A stretch of 57,560 bases of DNA, taken from the NCBI GenBank assembly GCA_903918885.1, contig CAIXFY010000015.1:1-57560 (forward strand). Direction: 5' to 3'. The stretch is from an uncultured Verrucomicrobia subdivision 3 bacterium (GTDB lineage: Bacteria; Verrucomicrobiota; Verrucomicrobiia; Limisphaerales; UBA11358). A program made the translations under genes and the position numbers. A model generated the notes under the pieces. The model was not told the DNA's origin, made no database searches, and worked only from the letters and a program-made list of their open reading frames with translations. This document shows positions 27,104 to 34,611 of the stretch, in pieces. How positions within the stretch are numbered: the first letter of the stretch is position 1; each line of letters begins with the position of its first letter.

Positions 27104-28218
27104 GCGGTCATTAAAGAGCAGCCGCGCGGTTCGGCGAGTTGCGCGCGACCAATCAGTTCAAATCCATCGCCGCGACGGATGCCCAAGTCTTCCGTCTGAA
27201 CGGCAGCAACGGAAAAGGTATTCGCCAAATCAAATACTCGAATGAGTCCGGTCTCGCCTTCAGTCACTTCGCGACCGGTTTCTGGTGAGATGATTTGAAC
27301 TTTTGCCCAAGGTGGAAATTGAAAACTTCTGATTTCTGAATTCTGACTTCTGACTTCTCGTTCATACGCCTGCGAACTCAATTCGCTCATTCCGTATTCG
27401 CAGATGATGCTTTCCAGCGGCACGCCAAGATGTTTCGTGATAAGCGCGTGGAGTTCGGTTTTCGGCAGCGAGCGGGAACGGTTTTTATAGCCGCCGGTTT
27501 CCATCACGCACGAACCAAGCGGGAGCTGGAACGAACAGTTTTTCTCCGCCAAATAATCCAGCAAGTGCACGAAGGAAAAGGCGGTGCCGAGAATCAGTTT
27601 TGAGTTTTGAGTTTTGAGTTTTGAGTTGTCGGACAATGCCGTCAGCACAGCCTCGAAATCCAAAATCCACGCGCCATCCACACCAACCTTGCCAAAAAAT
27701 GTGGAGCGGCTCGCAGGGGCTCTTACTCCACCAGACTTTTTACATATCGTTTCAAACATGTGAACAAGCGAGGAATGTGGCACCTGCTCCGCTGACGGGG
27801 TTAGCACCAACCATTCTGGGTTCTGAATCCCAATCTCTGAATTCTCAAAAATATTTTGCTTAAACCAATTCCAGAGCGACACCTCGTAGACTGCCATCGA
27901 TTCGGCGGAATGAAAATGGCGGCTGGGCTTCTGCTCCGTCGTGCCGCTGGAATGGAAGACAGTAGTGCGCCCGTCTAGCGCGAGGCTGGTCAGTTCCAAT
28001 TCCTTGAATGCGCCCGTCGGCACAACGGGAATTTGCGTCCAATGCTCAACCACTTGCGGTGTCAGTCCACGCGCCTCGCAAATTTTACGGTAGGCGGAGT
28101 TGTTTTGAAACTGAAGCGTAAAAAGTTCCAGCGCGAGCGATCCGAAGCTTTCATTTTGAAAACCGACGGCAATCAATTCGCTCAAGCGCACGGCGAAGCT
28201 AGAAAGTTCTTTATTCAT
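27100..28218 (-). CDS. LuxE-family acyl-protein synthetase
   Basis: A 372-aa member of the LuxE/acyl-protein synthetase family, which activates a fatty acid with ATP and holds it as a thioester for LuxC. The AMP-binding signature is VFHSSGTTEQKPSRHF; LVLTPSAEQVPHSSLVHMFE and ICEYGMSELSSQAYE are further family blocks. Start at ATG 28218; the longer frame to 28323 is not needed. Three stretches of the protein are low-complexity inserts (SKLKTQNSKL, NSEIGIQNPEW, REVRSQNSEIRS) encoded by heptamer-like repeats. They interrupt the fold but keep frame. It is first in the run luxE-luxC-queD-acpS-GAF-lpxC/fabZ-lpxA. Confidence 0.87.
   Translation of the reverse strand: MNKELSSFAVRLSELIAVGFQNESFGSLALELFTLQFQNNSAYRKICEARGLTPQVVEHWTQIPVVPTGAFKELELTSLALDGRTTVFHSSGTTEQKPSRHFHSAESMAVYEVSLWNWFKQNIFENSEIGIQNPEWLVLTPSAEQVPHSSLVHMFETICKKSGGVRAPASRSTFFGKVGVDGAWILDFEAVLTALSDNSKLKTQNSKLILGTAFSFVHLLDYLAEKNCSFQLPLGSCVMETGGYKNRSRSLPKTELHALITKHLGVPLESIICEYGMSELSSQAYEREVRSQNSEIRSFQFPPWAKVQIISPETGREVTEGETGLIRVFDLANTFSVAAVQTEDLGIRRGDGFELIGRAQLAEPRGCSLMTA
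27324..27358. repeat. short direct repeat inside luxE-like gene (tract 1)
   Basis: Four close copies of a CTTCTGA/ATTCTGA-like heptamer in tandem. They lie in frame inside the LuxE-like gene and encode the REVRSQNSEIRS insert. A related stretch, built on TTCTGAAT, lies at about 27813-27850 in the same gene. Confidence 0.75.
27595..27628. repeat. heptamer tandem repeat inside luxE-like gene (tract 2)
   Basis: The unit AGTTTTG is repeated about 4.7 times without interruption. On the minus strand it reads as the SKLKTQNSKL segment of the LuxE-like protein. A 7-bp unit shifts frame with each copy unless copies change in threes, so the gene is exposed to slippage. Confidence 0.85.
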
Positions 28219-28346
28219 GCGGTGTTTGTTCGTGGCTGGTTTTCCGCGACAGCCACAAAAATAATAGCACGCTGGGGATTTGCGGCAAGCTTTGTCAGCA
28301 CGACAATCGACAACTCGCCCCATAAAACTTTGTTGTCATATTTTAT

Positions 28347-28377
28347 TTCGTGTCTTTCGCATCTTTCGTGGTTAAAT
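28347..28377. repeat. short TTTCGTG-type repeat
   Basis: Three imperfect copies of an approximately 10-base TTTCGTGTC-like unit, directly before the YmdB-family gene. On the minus strand they encode a run of the type TTKDAKDTK, a repeat I recall seeing between genes in many environmental genomes. Noncoding here; it contains no evident promoter. Confidence 0.5.
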
Positions 28378-28384
28378 CTTCCTC

Positions 28385-29164
28385 GTGAAAATCCTGTTCA
28401 TCGGTGACATCGTGGGCGAACCCGGACGCAAGGCGGTCGAGTCCATTTTGCCGCGATTGCGCGATGAGCACGCGCTGGATTTCGTCATTGCCAACGGCGA
28501 AAATTCCGCTGGCGGCAATGGCATCACGCCGCAGATTGCGGGTGAACTTTTTTCCGCTGGAGTGGACGTCATCACCAGCGGAGACCATCTTTGGGATCAA
28601 AAAACTGTTTCGGAGCTACTCTACAGCGAACCGCGCTTTCTGCGTCCGTTGAATTATCCGAGCAATGTCCCCGGACGCGGAGCGAACGTCTTTCAAGTCC
28701 GCAATCTGCCGCCCATCGGCGTGTTGAATTTGCAAGGCCGCGTGTTCATGCCGCCGATGGAGAATCCTTTCACCACCGCTGACACCGAGGTGAATCATCT
28801 GCGCGAACAGGTGAAAATCATCTTCGTGGATTTTCACGCGGAGGCGACTTCGGAAAAAATCGCTTTGTCCCGTTTTCTGGATGGCCGCGTGAGCGCGGTG
28901 GTGGGCACGCACACGCATGTGCAGACAGCGGACGAACAGATTCTGCCGAACGGCACGGCTTATTTGAGCGACGCGGGATTTACCGGGCCGCATGACGGCT
29001 GCCTAGGCCGCGAAATCGAGCCAGTTCTGAAAAAATTTCTGACCGGCATGCCGCAACGCTTCGACGTAGCGCGAAATAAAATCATTCTCCACGGCGCACT
29101 CATCCGCGTGGACGACGCAAGCGGCAAGGCCACGAGTATTCAGCGCGTGGCGGAAGCGCTTTGA
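28385..29164 (+). CDS. YmdB-family metallophosphoesterase
   Basis: A 259-aa phosphoesterase of the YmdB family (Bacillus YmdB hydrolyses 2',3'-cyclic mononucleotides and affects biofilm and motility). Dimetal-centre motifs are seen in order: IGDIVGEPGRKA, VIANGENSAGGNGITP, VDVITSGDHLWDQ, VDFHAEATSEK and VVGTHTHVQTADEQ. Length is standard. The start is GTG 28385 (VKILFIGD read as MKILFIGD). It runs divergently from the luxE-like gene across about 165 bases that contain only the short repeat noted above. Confidence 0.93.
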   Translation: MKILFIGDIVGEPGRKAVESILPRLRDEHALDFVIANGENSAGGNGITPQIAGELFSAGVDVITSGDHLWDQKTVSELLYSEPRFLRPLNYPSNVPGRGANVFQVRNLPPIGVLNLQGRVFMPPMENPFTTADTEVNHLREQVKIIFVDFHAEATSEKIALSRFLDGRVSAVVGTHTHVQTADEQILPNGTAYLSDAGFTGPHDGCLGREIEPVLKKFLTGMPQRFDVARNKIILHGALIRVDDASGKATSIQRVAEAL

Positions 29165-29173
29165 ACGCGCAAA

Positions 29174-30049
29174 TCAATAGACCACTTTGTTCAGCGGATA
29201 TTCGATGATGCCTTCGGCTCCGGCGGCCTTGAGTTGCGGAATCAGTTCGCGCACGACCTTTTCATCAATTATCGTTTCCACCGCCACCCAACCTTTGAGG
29301 GACAGGTTCGCGATGGTGGGATTGCGAAGGGCCGGCAAGTCGGCCAGCAGCTTGGCGAGATTTTTCTCCGCGATGTTCATCTTCAGACCAACGAGCGCCT
29401 CGGCATCCAGCGCGCCTTTGAGCAGCAACGACATCGTCTCGATCTTCCGGCGCTTCCACGGATTTTTCCACGCGTCCAGATTCGCGATGAGGCGCGGAGT
29501 GGAAATCAAGAGTTCGTCCACGATACGTAGCTTGTTTGCGCGCAGCGAGGAGCCGGTCTCGGTGACGTCTACGATGGCGTCCACGAGTTCATGCGCCTTC
29601 GTTTCCGTGGCGCCCCAGGAAAATTCCACCTCGGCTTTCACGCCGTTCTTCTTGAGATACTTTTTCGTGAGGTTGACGACTTCGGTGGCGATGCGTTTGC
29701 CCTGCAAATCTTTCACGGACTTCACGGAAGAATTTTCCGGCACGCACAGCACCCAGCGCGCGGGGCGGCGGGAGACTTTGCTGAAAAGAAATTCGCCGAC
29801 CTCGTGAACCTTGGAGCCGTTCTCGATGACCCAGTCGTGGCCGGTGATGCCGCAGTCGAGATAGCCGTGTTCGACGTAGCGGGAAATCTCCTGTGCGCGG
29901 AACATGCGGATATCGAGTTCCTCGTCGTCCACATAAGGCACGTAGGAACGGCTGCTGACCGTGATGTTGTAGCCTGCCTTGGCCAGTTTCTGGATGGCGG
30001 CTTCCTGTAAACTGCCCTTGGGCAGACCGAATTTCAGTTTCTTGCTCAT
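29174..30049 (-). CDS. hisG: ATP phosphoribosyltransferase (long form)
   Basis: A 291-aa HisG, the first enzyme of histidine synthesis, joining PRPP and ATP. Blocks seen: KLKFGLPKGSLQEAAIQKLA, ARWVLCVPENSSV, GKRIATEVVNLTKKYL (PRPP-binding region is the later DAIVDVTETGSSLRAN). The C-terminal ACT-like regulatory domain is about 215-291 with the histidine-feedback fold (LKGWVAVETIIDEKVV). Long-form HisG proteins act without HisZ and are inhibited by histidine. No other his genes are adjacent; it follows purN by 140 bases on the same strand. Confidence 0.96.
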   Translation of the reverse strand: MSKKLKFGLPKGSLQEAAIQKLAKAGYNITVSSRSYVPYVDDEELDIRMFRAQEISRYVEHGYLDCGITGHDWVIENGSKVHEVGEFLFSKVSRRPARWVLCVPENSSVKSVKDLQGKRIATEVVNLTKKYLKKNGVKAEVEFSWGATETKAHELVDAIVDVTETGSSLRANKLRIVDELLISTPRLIANLDAWKNPWKRRKIETMSLLLKGALDAEALVGLKMNIAEKNLAKLLADLPALRNPTIANLSLKGWVAVETIIDEKVVRELIPQLKAAGAEGIIEYPLNKVVY

Positions 30050-30118
30050 GAATTTAGCGAGTTAATCTGCCAATTCCGGCGCGAAAGCGCCACTGTCTTC
30101 TTTTTCAGTTTTATGTTG

Positions 30119-30189
30119 TCCGCAGATTGCGCGGATTTTCGCAGAAAATTAAAATGGTTTTATCTGCGTCAATCGGCGGAATCTGCGGA
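30119..30189. repeat. palindromic REP-like element between purN and hisG
   Basis: Outer 10-base arms TCCGCAGATT (30119-30128) and AATCTGCGGA (30180-30189) are perfect reverse complements. Inside are imperfect copies of the same core (GCGCGGATTTTCGCAGA, TTATCTGCGTCAAT). The right arm touches the purN stop codon. Elements built on ATCTGCGTCAATCTGCGG cores are, in my recollection, spread between genes in many environmental genomes. It has no coding potential and no terminator T-tract of note. Confidence 0.65.
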
Positions 30190-30813
30190 TCAAACCTTCT
30201 TCCAGACCACGCGCCGGCCAACCACCGAAATTTCCCGGCGCGCCAAGGCCGCGACACACTTGGGAAACAACTCATGCTCCGCCGCGTGAATCCGTTGATG
30301 CAATGTTTCCGGCGTGTCGTCATCCAGCACCGGCACCGCCGACTGACCAATGATCGGGCCGGCGTCCACGCCAGCGTCCACAAAATGCACCGTGCAGCCC
30401 GCGACCTTCACGCCGTGATCCAGCGCCTGCTTCCATGATTGCAAGCCAGGAAAACACGGCAGCAGCGACGGATGAATGTTCACGATGCGCCCCGCGAAGG
30501 CGCGGAGAAAATCACCTTTCAGCACGCGCATGAAACCGGCCAGCACGACCAAGTCCACCTTGTCGTTTTGCAGCGCGGCGACGAAAGCGCGCTCGGCCGT
30601 CTCATCCAGCTTGGTGCGGAACTGCCCCGGCGGAACGAACTGCGCCGGAATTTTCCGGTCGCGCGCGTGGGTCAAAATTCCCGCCGACTCAACGTCGCTC
30701 AGGACAACGGCGATTTCCGCCGGAATTTTCCCGGCGGCCACCGCGTCCGCAATGGCGACAAAGTTGGAGCCTTTGCCGGAACCGAGGACGCCGATGCGAA
30801 ATGGATTGTTCAC
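30190..30813 (-). CDS. purN: phosphoribosylglycinamide formyltransferase
   Basis: A 207-aa enzyme of purine synthesis that formylates GAR with 10-formyl-tetrahydrofolate. Motifs: FRIGVLGSGKGSNFVAIADA (phosphate-binding loop), VLAGFMRVLKGDFL, the catalytic Asn/His in NIHPSLLPCFPG and Asp in GCTVHFVDAGVDAGPI. Start taken as GTG 30813, immediately before the first strand and giving normal length; ATG 30897 would add 28 extra residues. It lies 107 bases after ilvB and before hisG on the same strand, an unusual order with no clear metabolic reason beyond amino acid and purine demand. Confidence 0.92.
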   Translation of the reverse strand: MNNPFRIGVLGSGKGSNFVAIADAVAAGKIPAEIAVVLSDVESAGILTHARDRKIPAQFVPPGQFRTKLDETAERAFVAALQNDKVDLVVLAGFMRVLKGDFLRAFAGRIVNIHPSLLPCFPGLQSWKQALDHGVKVAGCTVHFVDAGVDAGPIIGQSAVPVLDDDTPETLHQRIHAAEHELFPKCVAALARREISVVGRRVVWKKV

Positions 30814-30920
30814 CGCGATTTGAATAGCAGAGCCGACGCGGAAACAAAAGTTGAAAGCTTCCGCGCTCAATAAAAAGGCGCGAACGGCTTTCGCCATCCG
30901 CGCCGATATTTTCAACAGAC

Positions 30921-32810
30921 TTATGCCTTCCAAATCATGTCCGCGACTGTCTTGCCGGCGGGAATGAACGGAATCACGTGCGTGCTGTAAGGCACGACCA
31001 CGTCGAGGACATAGGGTTCGTCGGAGTCGAGCATCCGCTGCATCGCGGCGCGCAAATCCTTCTTGAACATCACGCGCTCGCATTTCACGCCGAAGGAATT
31101 GCACACGCGGACGTAGTCGGGATAAATTTCCGGGCGATGGTCGGGGTCGCCAAGGTAGGTGTGGCCGCGGTTCCCGCCGTAGAAATTATCTTCCCACTGC
31201 ACCACCATGCCGAGGTGCTGGTTGTTCAGGATGATGGCTTTCGCGGCAATCTTCTCAATGTGTGCGGTGGCGAGTTCCTGAATGTTCATAAGGAACGAGC
31301 CATCGCCGTCAATGTCCACAACCTGCTTGTCGGGATGCGCGACCTTCACGCCGAGCGCGGCGGGATAGCCGTAGCCCATGGAGCCGAGCCCGCCGCTGGT
31401 CACGAACTGACGCGGAAATTTATACTTATACCATTGGCCGGCCCACATCTGGTGCTGGCCGACGCCAGTGGTGATGTAAGCATCGCCCTTAGTCAGATCA
31501 TACAGCGTCTCAATGACCATCTGCTGGAGGATGACTTCGTTTTCCTTGCCGCCCATGTGATCAATCATGTGGTCGCTGTTCGCGATTTCTGGCGTGATGC
31601 GGTAGGCGAACGGCGCCTTCTTCTGCCACTCGGCAATCTGCGCGAGCCAAGCCGTGTGCTTTTTTTGAATCGGCCGCTTGGCCACAAGTTTGTTCAAGCG
31701 CGTCAACGCATCCTTGATGTCGCCGACCACCGGCAAATGCGCCTTGCGGTTCTTATTCAACTCCGAGGCGTCAATGTCAATGTGGACGATCGTGCCGTGC
31801 TTGCAAAATTCCTCGAACTTGCCGGTCACGCGGTCGTCGAAGCGCACGCCGAAGGAAAGCAGCAAATCCGCGCCGTCCTTCAATTTCACCTGCGGGTCAT
31901 TGAAGGATTTGCGCAATTCGTATTCGCCGTTCACCGCCCAGTTGGCCGAAGCGGAGCCATGCATGCCGAGCCAGCGCAGCGAGAGCGGATGCGTTTCGGG
32001 AAAACCGCCGATGCCCATGAGCGTCGTGGTCACGGGAATGTTGGTCGCTTCGGCGAATTTTTTCAATTCCGCCGCCGCGCCACTCGTGATGATGCCGCCG
32101 CCGACATAAAGAACGGGGCGTTCGGCCTTCTCGATGAGGCCGATAATTTCGTTGAGCGAAAGGTCGTCAGCCTTCATGTCCGGCTGCGTGTAACCGGGCA
32201 AACCTTTTTTGATTTGTTCGAGCGTCGGCCATACGGGTTGCGCCTTCGCCTGCTGAATGTTTTTTGGAAAATCAATCACCACCGGTCCTGGCCGGCCGGA
32301 TTGGGCGATGTAAAACGCTTCCTTCACGATGCGCGGAATGTCGTTGATATCCGTGACGAGATAGCTGTGTTTCACGATGGGCAGCGTGACGCCGATCATG
32401 TCCGTTTCCTGAAACGCGCCGCGGCCAATCATCGCCTGTGAAACCTGACCCGTGATGGCCACCAGCGGCGTAGAATCCATGAAGGCATCCGCAATGGCGG
32501 TGACAAGATTCGTCGCGCCGGGACCGCTGGTGGTCATGCACACGCCGGCCTTGCCAGTCACGCGCGCGTAACCTTCCGCCGCGAAGCTGCCGCCCTGCTC
32601 GTGGCGCGGAAGAATGGTGCGAATCTTTGACTTGGTCAGCGACTGGTGAATTTCCATGCTCGCGCCGCCGGGATAGGCGAAGATGACCTCGACGCCTTCG
32701 CGTTCCAGTGCCTCGACAAAAATGTCGCAGCCGGACTTGGCCGGGCCGACCTCGGCACGTTTCAGGGCGGATTTCGTTTTCGCTTTTGCGGATTCAGTGG
32801 TCTTGCTCAT
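30921..32810 (-). CDS. ilvB: acetolactate synthase large subunit
   Basis: A 629-aa thiamine-diphosphate enzyme that condenses two pyruvates, or pyruvate with 2-oxobutyrate, at the start of valine/leucine/isoleucine synthesis. Seen: the TPP-activating Glu region LPRHEQGGSFAAEGYARVTG, SGPGATNLVTAIADA, the FAD-related middle domain, and the TPP/Mg motif DGDGSFLMNIQELATA ending in ILNNQHLGMV. The N-terminal extension (about 35 residues, Lys/Ala-rich) is longer than usual. Start ATG 32810; the frame upstream to 32906 runs through the leader region. No ilvN regulatory subunit follows: purN does. A transcription attenuator precedes the gene. Confidence 0.95.
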   Translation of the reverse strand: MSKTTESAKAKTKSALKRAEVGPAKSGCDIFVEALEREGVEVIFAYPGGASMEIHQSLTKSKIRTILPRHEQGGSFAAEGYARVTGKAGVCMTTSGPGATNLVTAIADAFMDSTPLVAITGQVSQAMIGRGAFQETDMIGVTLPIVKHSYLVTDINDIPRIVKEAFYIAQSGRPGPVVIDFPKNIQQAKAQPVWPTLEQIKKGLPGYTQPDMKADDLSLNEIIGLIEKAERPVLYVGGGIITSGAAAELKKFAEATNIPVTTTLMGIGGFPETHPLSLRWLGMHGSASANWAVNGEYELRKSFNDPQVKLKDGADLLLSFGVRFDDRVTGKFEEFCKHGTIVHIDIDASELNKNRKAHLPVVGDIKDALTRLNKLVAKRPIQKKHTAWLAQIAEWQKKAPFAYRITPEIANSDHMIDHMGGKENEVILQQMVIETLYDLTKGDAYITTGVGQHQMWAGQWYKYKFPRQFVTSGGLGSMGYGYPAALGVKVAHPDKQVVDIDGDGSFLMNIQELATAHIEKIAAKAIILNNQHLGMVVQWEDNFYGGNRGHTYLGDPDHRPEIYPDYVRVCNSFGVKCERVMFKKDLRAAMQRMLDSDEPYVLDVVVPYSTHVIPFIPAGKTVADMIWKA

Positions 32811-32845
32811 TTTCTTGTTTGGTTGTGGCGGCGAGGCCAAGGGTA

Positions 32846-32879
32846 ACAAAAAACCCACAGCCGTTGCCAGCCGTGGGTT
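32846..32879 (-). terminator. attenuator (intrinsic terminator) upstream of ilvB
   Basis: On the minus strand a stem of about twelve pairs (arms 32879-32868 and 32863-32852) closes on a GCAA tetraloop and is followed directly by a six-T run (32853-32848). It lies 36 bases before the ilvB ATG and 17 bases after the stop of the leader peptide. Its 5' arm (ACCCACGGC) can instead pair with GCCGTGCGT in the leader reading frame (32913-32905; eight of nine pairs), which would act as the antiterminator. This layout is that of a ribosome-mediated attenuator. Confidence 0.85.
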
Positions 32880-32895
32880 CTTGTTAAATTTCCGG

Positions 32896-32967
32896 TCAAC
32901 AAGCACGCACGGCGTCGCTAACTACAACGACGACCAGACTAAAGGCTTGTGAACTGACTTTCAACAT
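32896..32967 (-). CDS. ilvB leader peptide (valine-rich)
   Basis: A 23-codon frame starting ATG at 32967 and ending TGA at 32898-32896. Codons 11-16 are Leu followed by five consecutive Val codons (GTC GTC GTT GTA GTT). Next come Ser, Asp and then the GCC GTG CGT codons that can pair with the terminator's first arm. A ribosome starved of charged tRNA-Val would stall on the Val run and leave that pairing free, so ilvB is transcribed; otherwise it would move to the stop and the terminator forms. Too short for ordinary gene callers. No Shine-Dalgarno precedes it; a promoter sits just upstream, so it may be translated from a nearly leaderless mRNA. Confidence 0.82.
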   Translation of the reverse strand: MLKVSSQAFSLVVVVVSDAVRAC

Positions 32968-32976
32968 TGTGAAAGC

Positions 32977-33004
32977 ATTTTATCGGCGGCGATGGCGGCG
33001 TCAA
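32977..33004 (-). promoter_or_regulatory. sigma70-like promoter of ilvB leader
   Basis: A TTGACG box (33004-32999, five of six to consensus) and TAAAAT (32982-32977, five of six) are separated by 16 bases. The predicted start, about seven bases downstream, falls within a few bases of the leader-peptide ATG at 32967. The -35 box overlaps the stop codon of the transporter gene upstream. Confidence 0.6.
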
Positions 33005-34467
33005 GCGCGCTTTTGCGGGTTTTCTGAAAGATATTTCCGCGTGGCTAGGGGCAAATCATGCCAGATTTTGATGGCCACAAACAGGCCGACCAGCGAAAAC
33101 GGCAGCAGAAACAGCGGCCAGTAATGCCAGTTCCAAGTCGTCAGATAGCCGAGGCTGAAGGACTGGATGCCGCTACCGACATATGTTGCGCCGTCCACGA
33201 TGCCCGAGCAGGTCGCCGCCGCCTTGCGCCCGCCAAAATCCGTCGCCGCCGTGCCGGACATCAGCGAAGTGATTCCCACCGAAGCCATCACAATCAGCAC
33301 CGCCGCGAAACCCAAAACCAACGGCGACGAAGTTAAAAACACCGCCATCACCGCCGTCATCAAAAAAATTATTCCGCACAGAAAAGCCGTCGGCGGCCCG
33401 CGCCGCGATTGGAAAACATGATCCGAAACCCAGCCGCCGGCGAAGCCGCCGATGATGCCAAAGACGCAGAGCAGCAATCCCCAGTGTTTCAGGAAAAATT
33501 CCGCGCCGGGCTGTTTCACCTCGGCGGCGAAGACGAAATACCATTGCGTGATGCCGTTGCGGAAAATTCCCGAAGTGAGGCCGATGAGCGCGATGAGCAG
33601 CATCAGTTTGTTCGCGAAAACCTTTTTCAAAAGATCCATCGTCGAAAGTTCGACGTGCATTTGACCGGACGACGCGTCGTGCGTGTCGAACGAGGGAAAA
33701 TCCGCTTCTTCCGGCGTGTCCTTGATGAGCCACAGGTCAATGAACACCCACACGACGAGAATTGCCGCCGGAATGAAGAATACCGCCCACGTCGCATTCA
33801 CCGCGTGACCATTGACCAAAACATTCGTGGCAAAAATGGTCTGGAGCAAATCATGAAACCAGCCGCCGGTGGAATTGGCTTTGGTCAGATTGATAATTTG
33901 TTGCCCCCAATCGAATGCGAAATAAACGCCGATGGAAATGAGCGTCCCAAAAATCGCGCCGAACACGCCGCGCTCGCGGACATGAAACCAGTAGGATTTC
34001 ACCTTGATGATGGAGACCGCGCCGTAGCTCTGGAAATACATGTTCACCGAATAAAAAAACGAAAACGTTACGACCAGATTCAGCTTCAGTTTTCCCATCA
34101 CCGTCAGCCACGTCAGCACGCCGAGCATGACGTTTGCAACCGCCGAGCCGATAGCGGCGATGAGGATGCCCTTCTTGCCGCCGATTTTGTCCACGAGCGG
34201 ACCGTTGATGAGAAACGCCGCCGCGTAAGTCACCGTGCCGGCGGCGAAAATCGTGCCGAGTTCCTGCTTGGTCATCAAATCGCCGAGCGCGTTTTTGGCG
34301 ACGTTGAGATTGTAGCGCCCCATGTAGAGGAACGCGTAAGTCATACCCAGCGGAAACCAGTTGATGAAGCGCCGCAGCATGAACCAACGACTGTGGAGTA
34401 GCGGATTGTTGTAAAAATACAACCCGATGACCACCGCCATGCAGAGACCGACGAGAATCAAATCCAT
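33001..34467 (-). CDS. MFS transporter, organophosphate antiporter type
   Basis: A 488-aa membrane protein with twelve predicted helices in two halves around a cytoplasmic loop (about 235-265, rich in Asp/Glu/Ser). The opening RFINWFPLGMTYAFLYMGRYNLNVAKNAL and FRNGITQWY are features of the OPA family (GlpT, UhpT, PgtP and the UhpC sensor). Likely a phosphate-ester/phosphate antiporter, substrate unknown. Start at ATG 34467; the frame extends 23 codons upstream into the divergent promoter region. It is divergent from a hybrid sensor kinase, a pairing reminiscent of transporter/sensor systems. The ilvB promoter begins at its stop codon. Confidence 0.88.
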   Translation of the reverse strand: MDLILVGLCMAVVIGLYFYNNPLLHSRWFMLRRFINWFPLGMTYAFLYMGRYNLNVAKNALGDLMTKQELGTIFAAGTVTYAAAFLINGPLVDKIGGKKGILIAAIGSAVANVMLGVLTWLTVMGKLKLNLVVTFSFFYSVNMYFQSYGAVSIIKVKSYWFHVRERGVFGAIFGTLISIGVYFAFDWGQQIINLTKANSTGGWFHDLLQTIFATNVLVNGHAVNATWAVFFIPAAILVVWVFIDLWLIKDTPEEADFPSFDTHDASSGQMHVELSTMDLLKKVFANKLMLLIALIGLTSGIFRNGITQWYFVFAAEVKQPGAEFFLKHWGLLLCVFGIIGGFAGGWVSDHVFQSRRGPPTAFLCGIIFLMTAVMAVFLTSSPLVLGFAAVLIVMASVGITSLMSGTAATDFGGRKAAATCSGIVDGATYVGSGIQSFSLGYLTTWNWHYWPLFLLPFSLVGLFVAIKIWHDLPLATRKYLSENPQKRA

Positions 34468-34611
34468 AAGTGCATCATGTTCGGCAAAAGGACAACAAAG
34501 CAAATCCCCCCGGTCAAATGCAAAACGAAAATTCATTTCACATCCGCAGCGGTTTGCAGACCCGCATTGGAACTGGTGTTTGACTATTGGCCGGAGTTAA
34601 CCAAGAATCGG

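Noticed and set aside
27595..27628. CRISPR-like array
   Set aside because: The repeats are 7-bp tandem units without spacers; no cas genes are present in the window.
25769..28218. A bioluminescence operon
   Set aside because: luxA, luxB and luxD are absent; the LuxC/LuxE families are also found in dark bacteria.
30978..32441. 487-aa plus-strand open frame opposite ilvB
   Set aside because: Antisense shadow; ilvB is certain and the frame shows no recognisable domain.
33409..34401. 330-aa plus-strand open frame over the transporter gene
   Set aside because: Antisense shadow of a membrane protein gene; Arg/His/Glu-rich with no domain.
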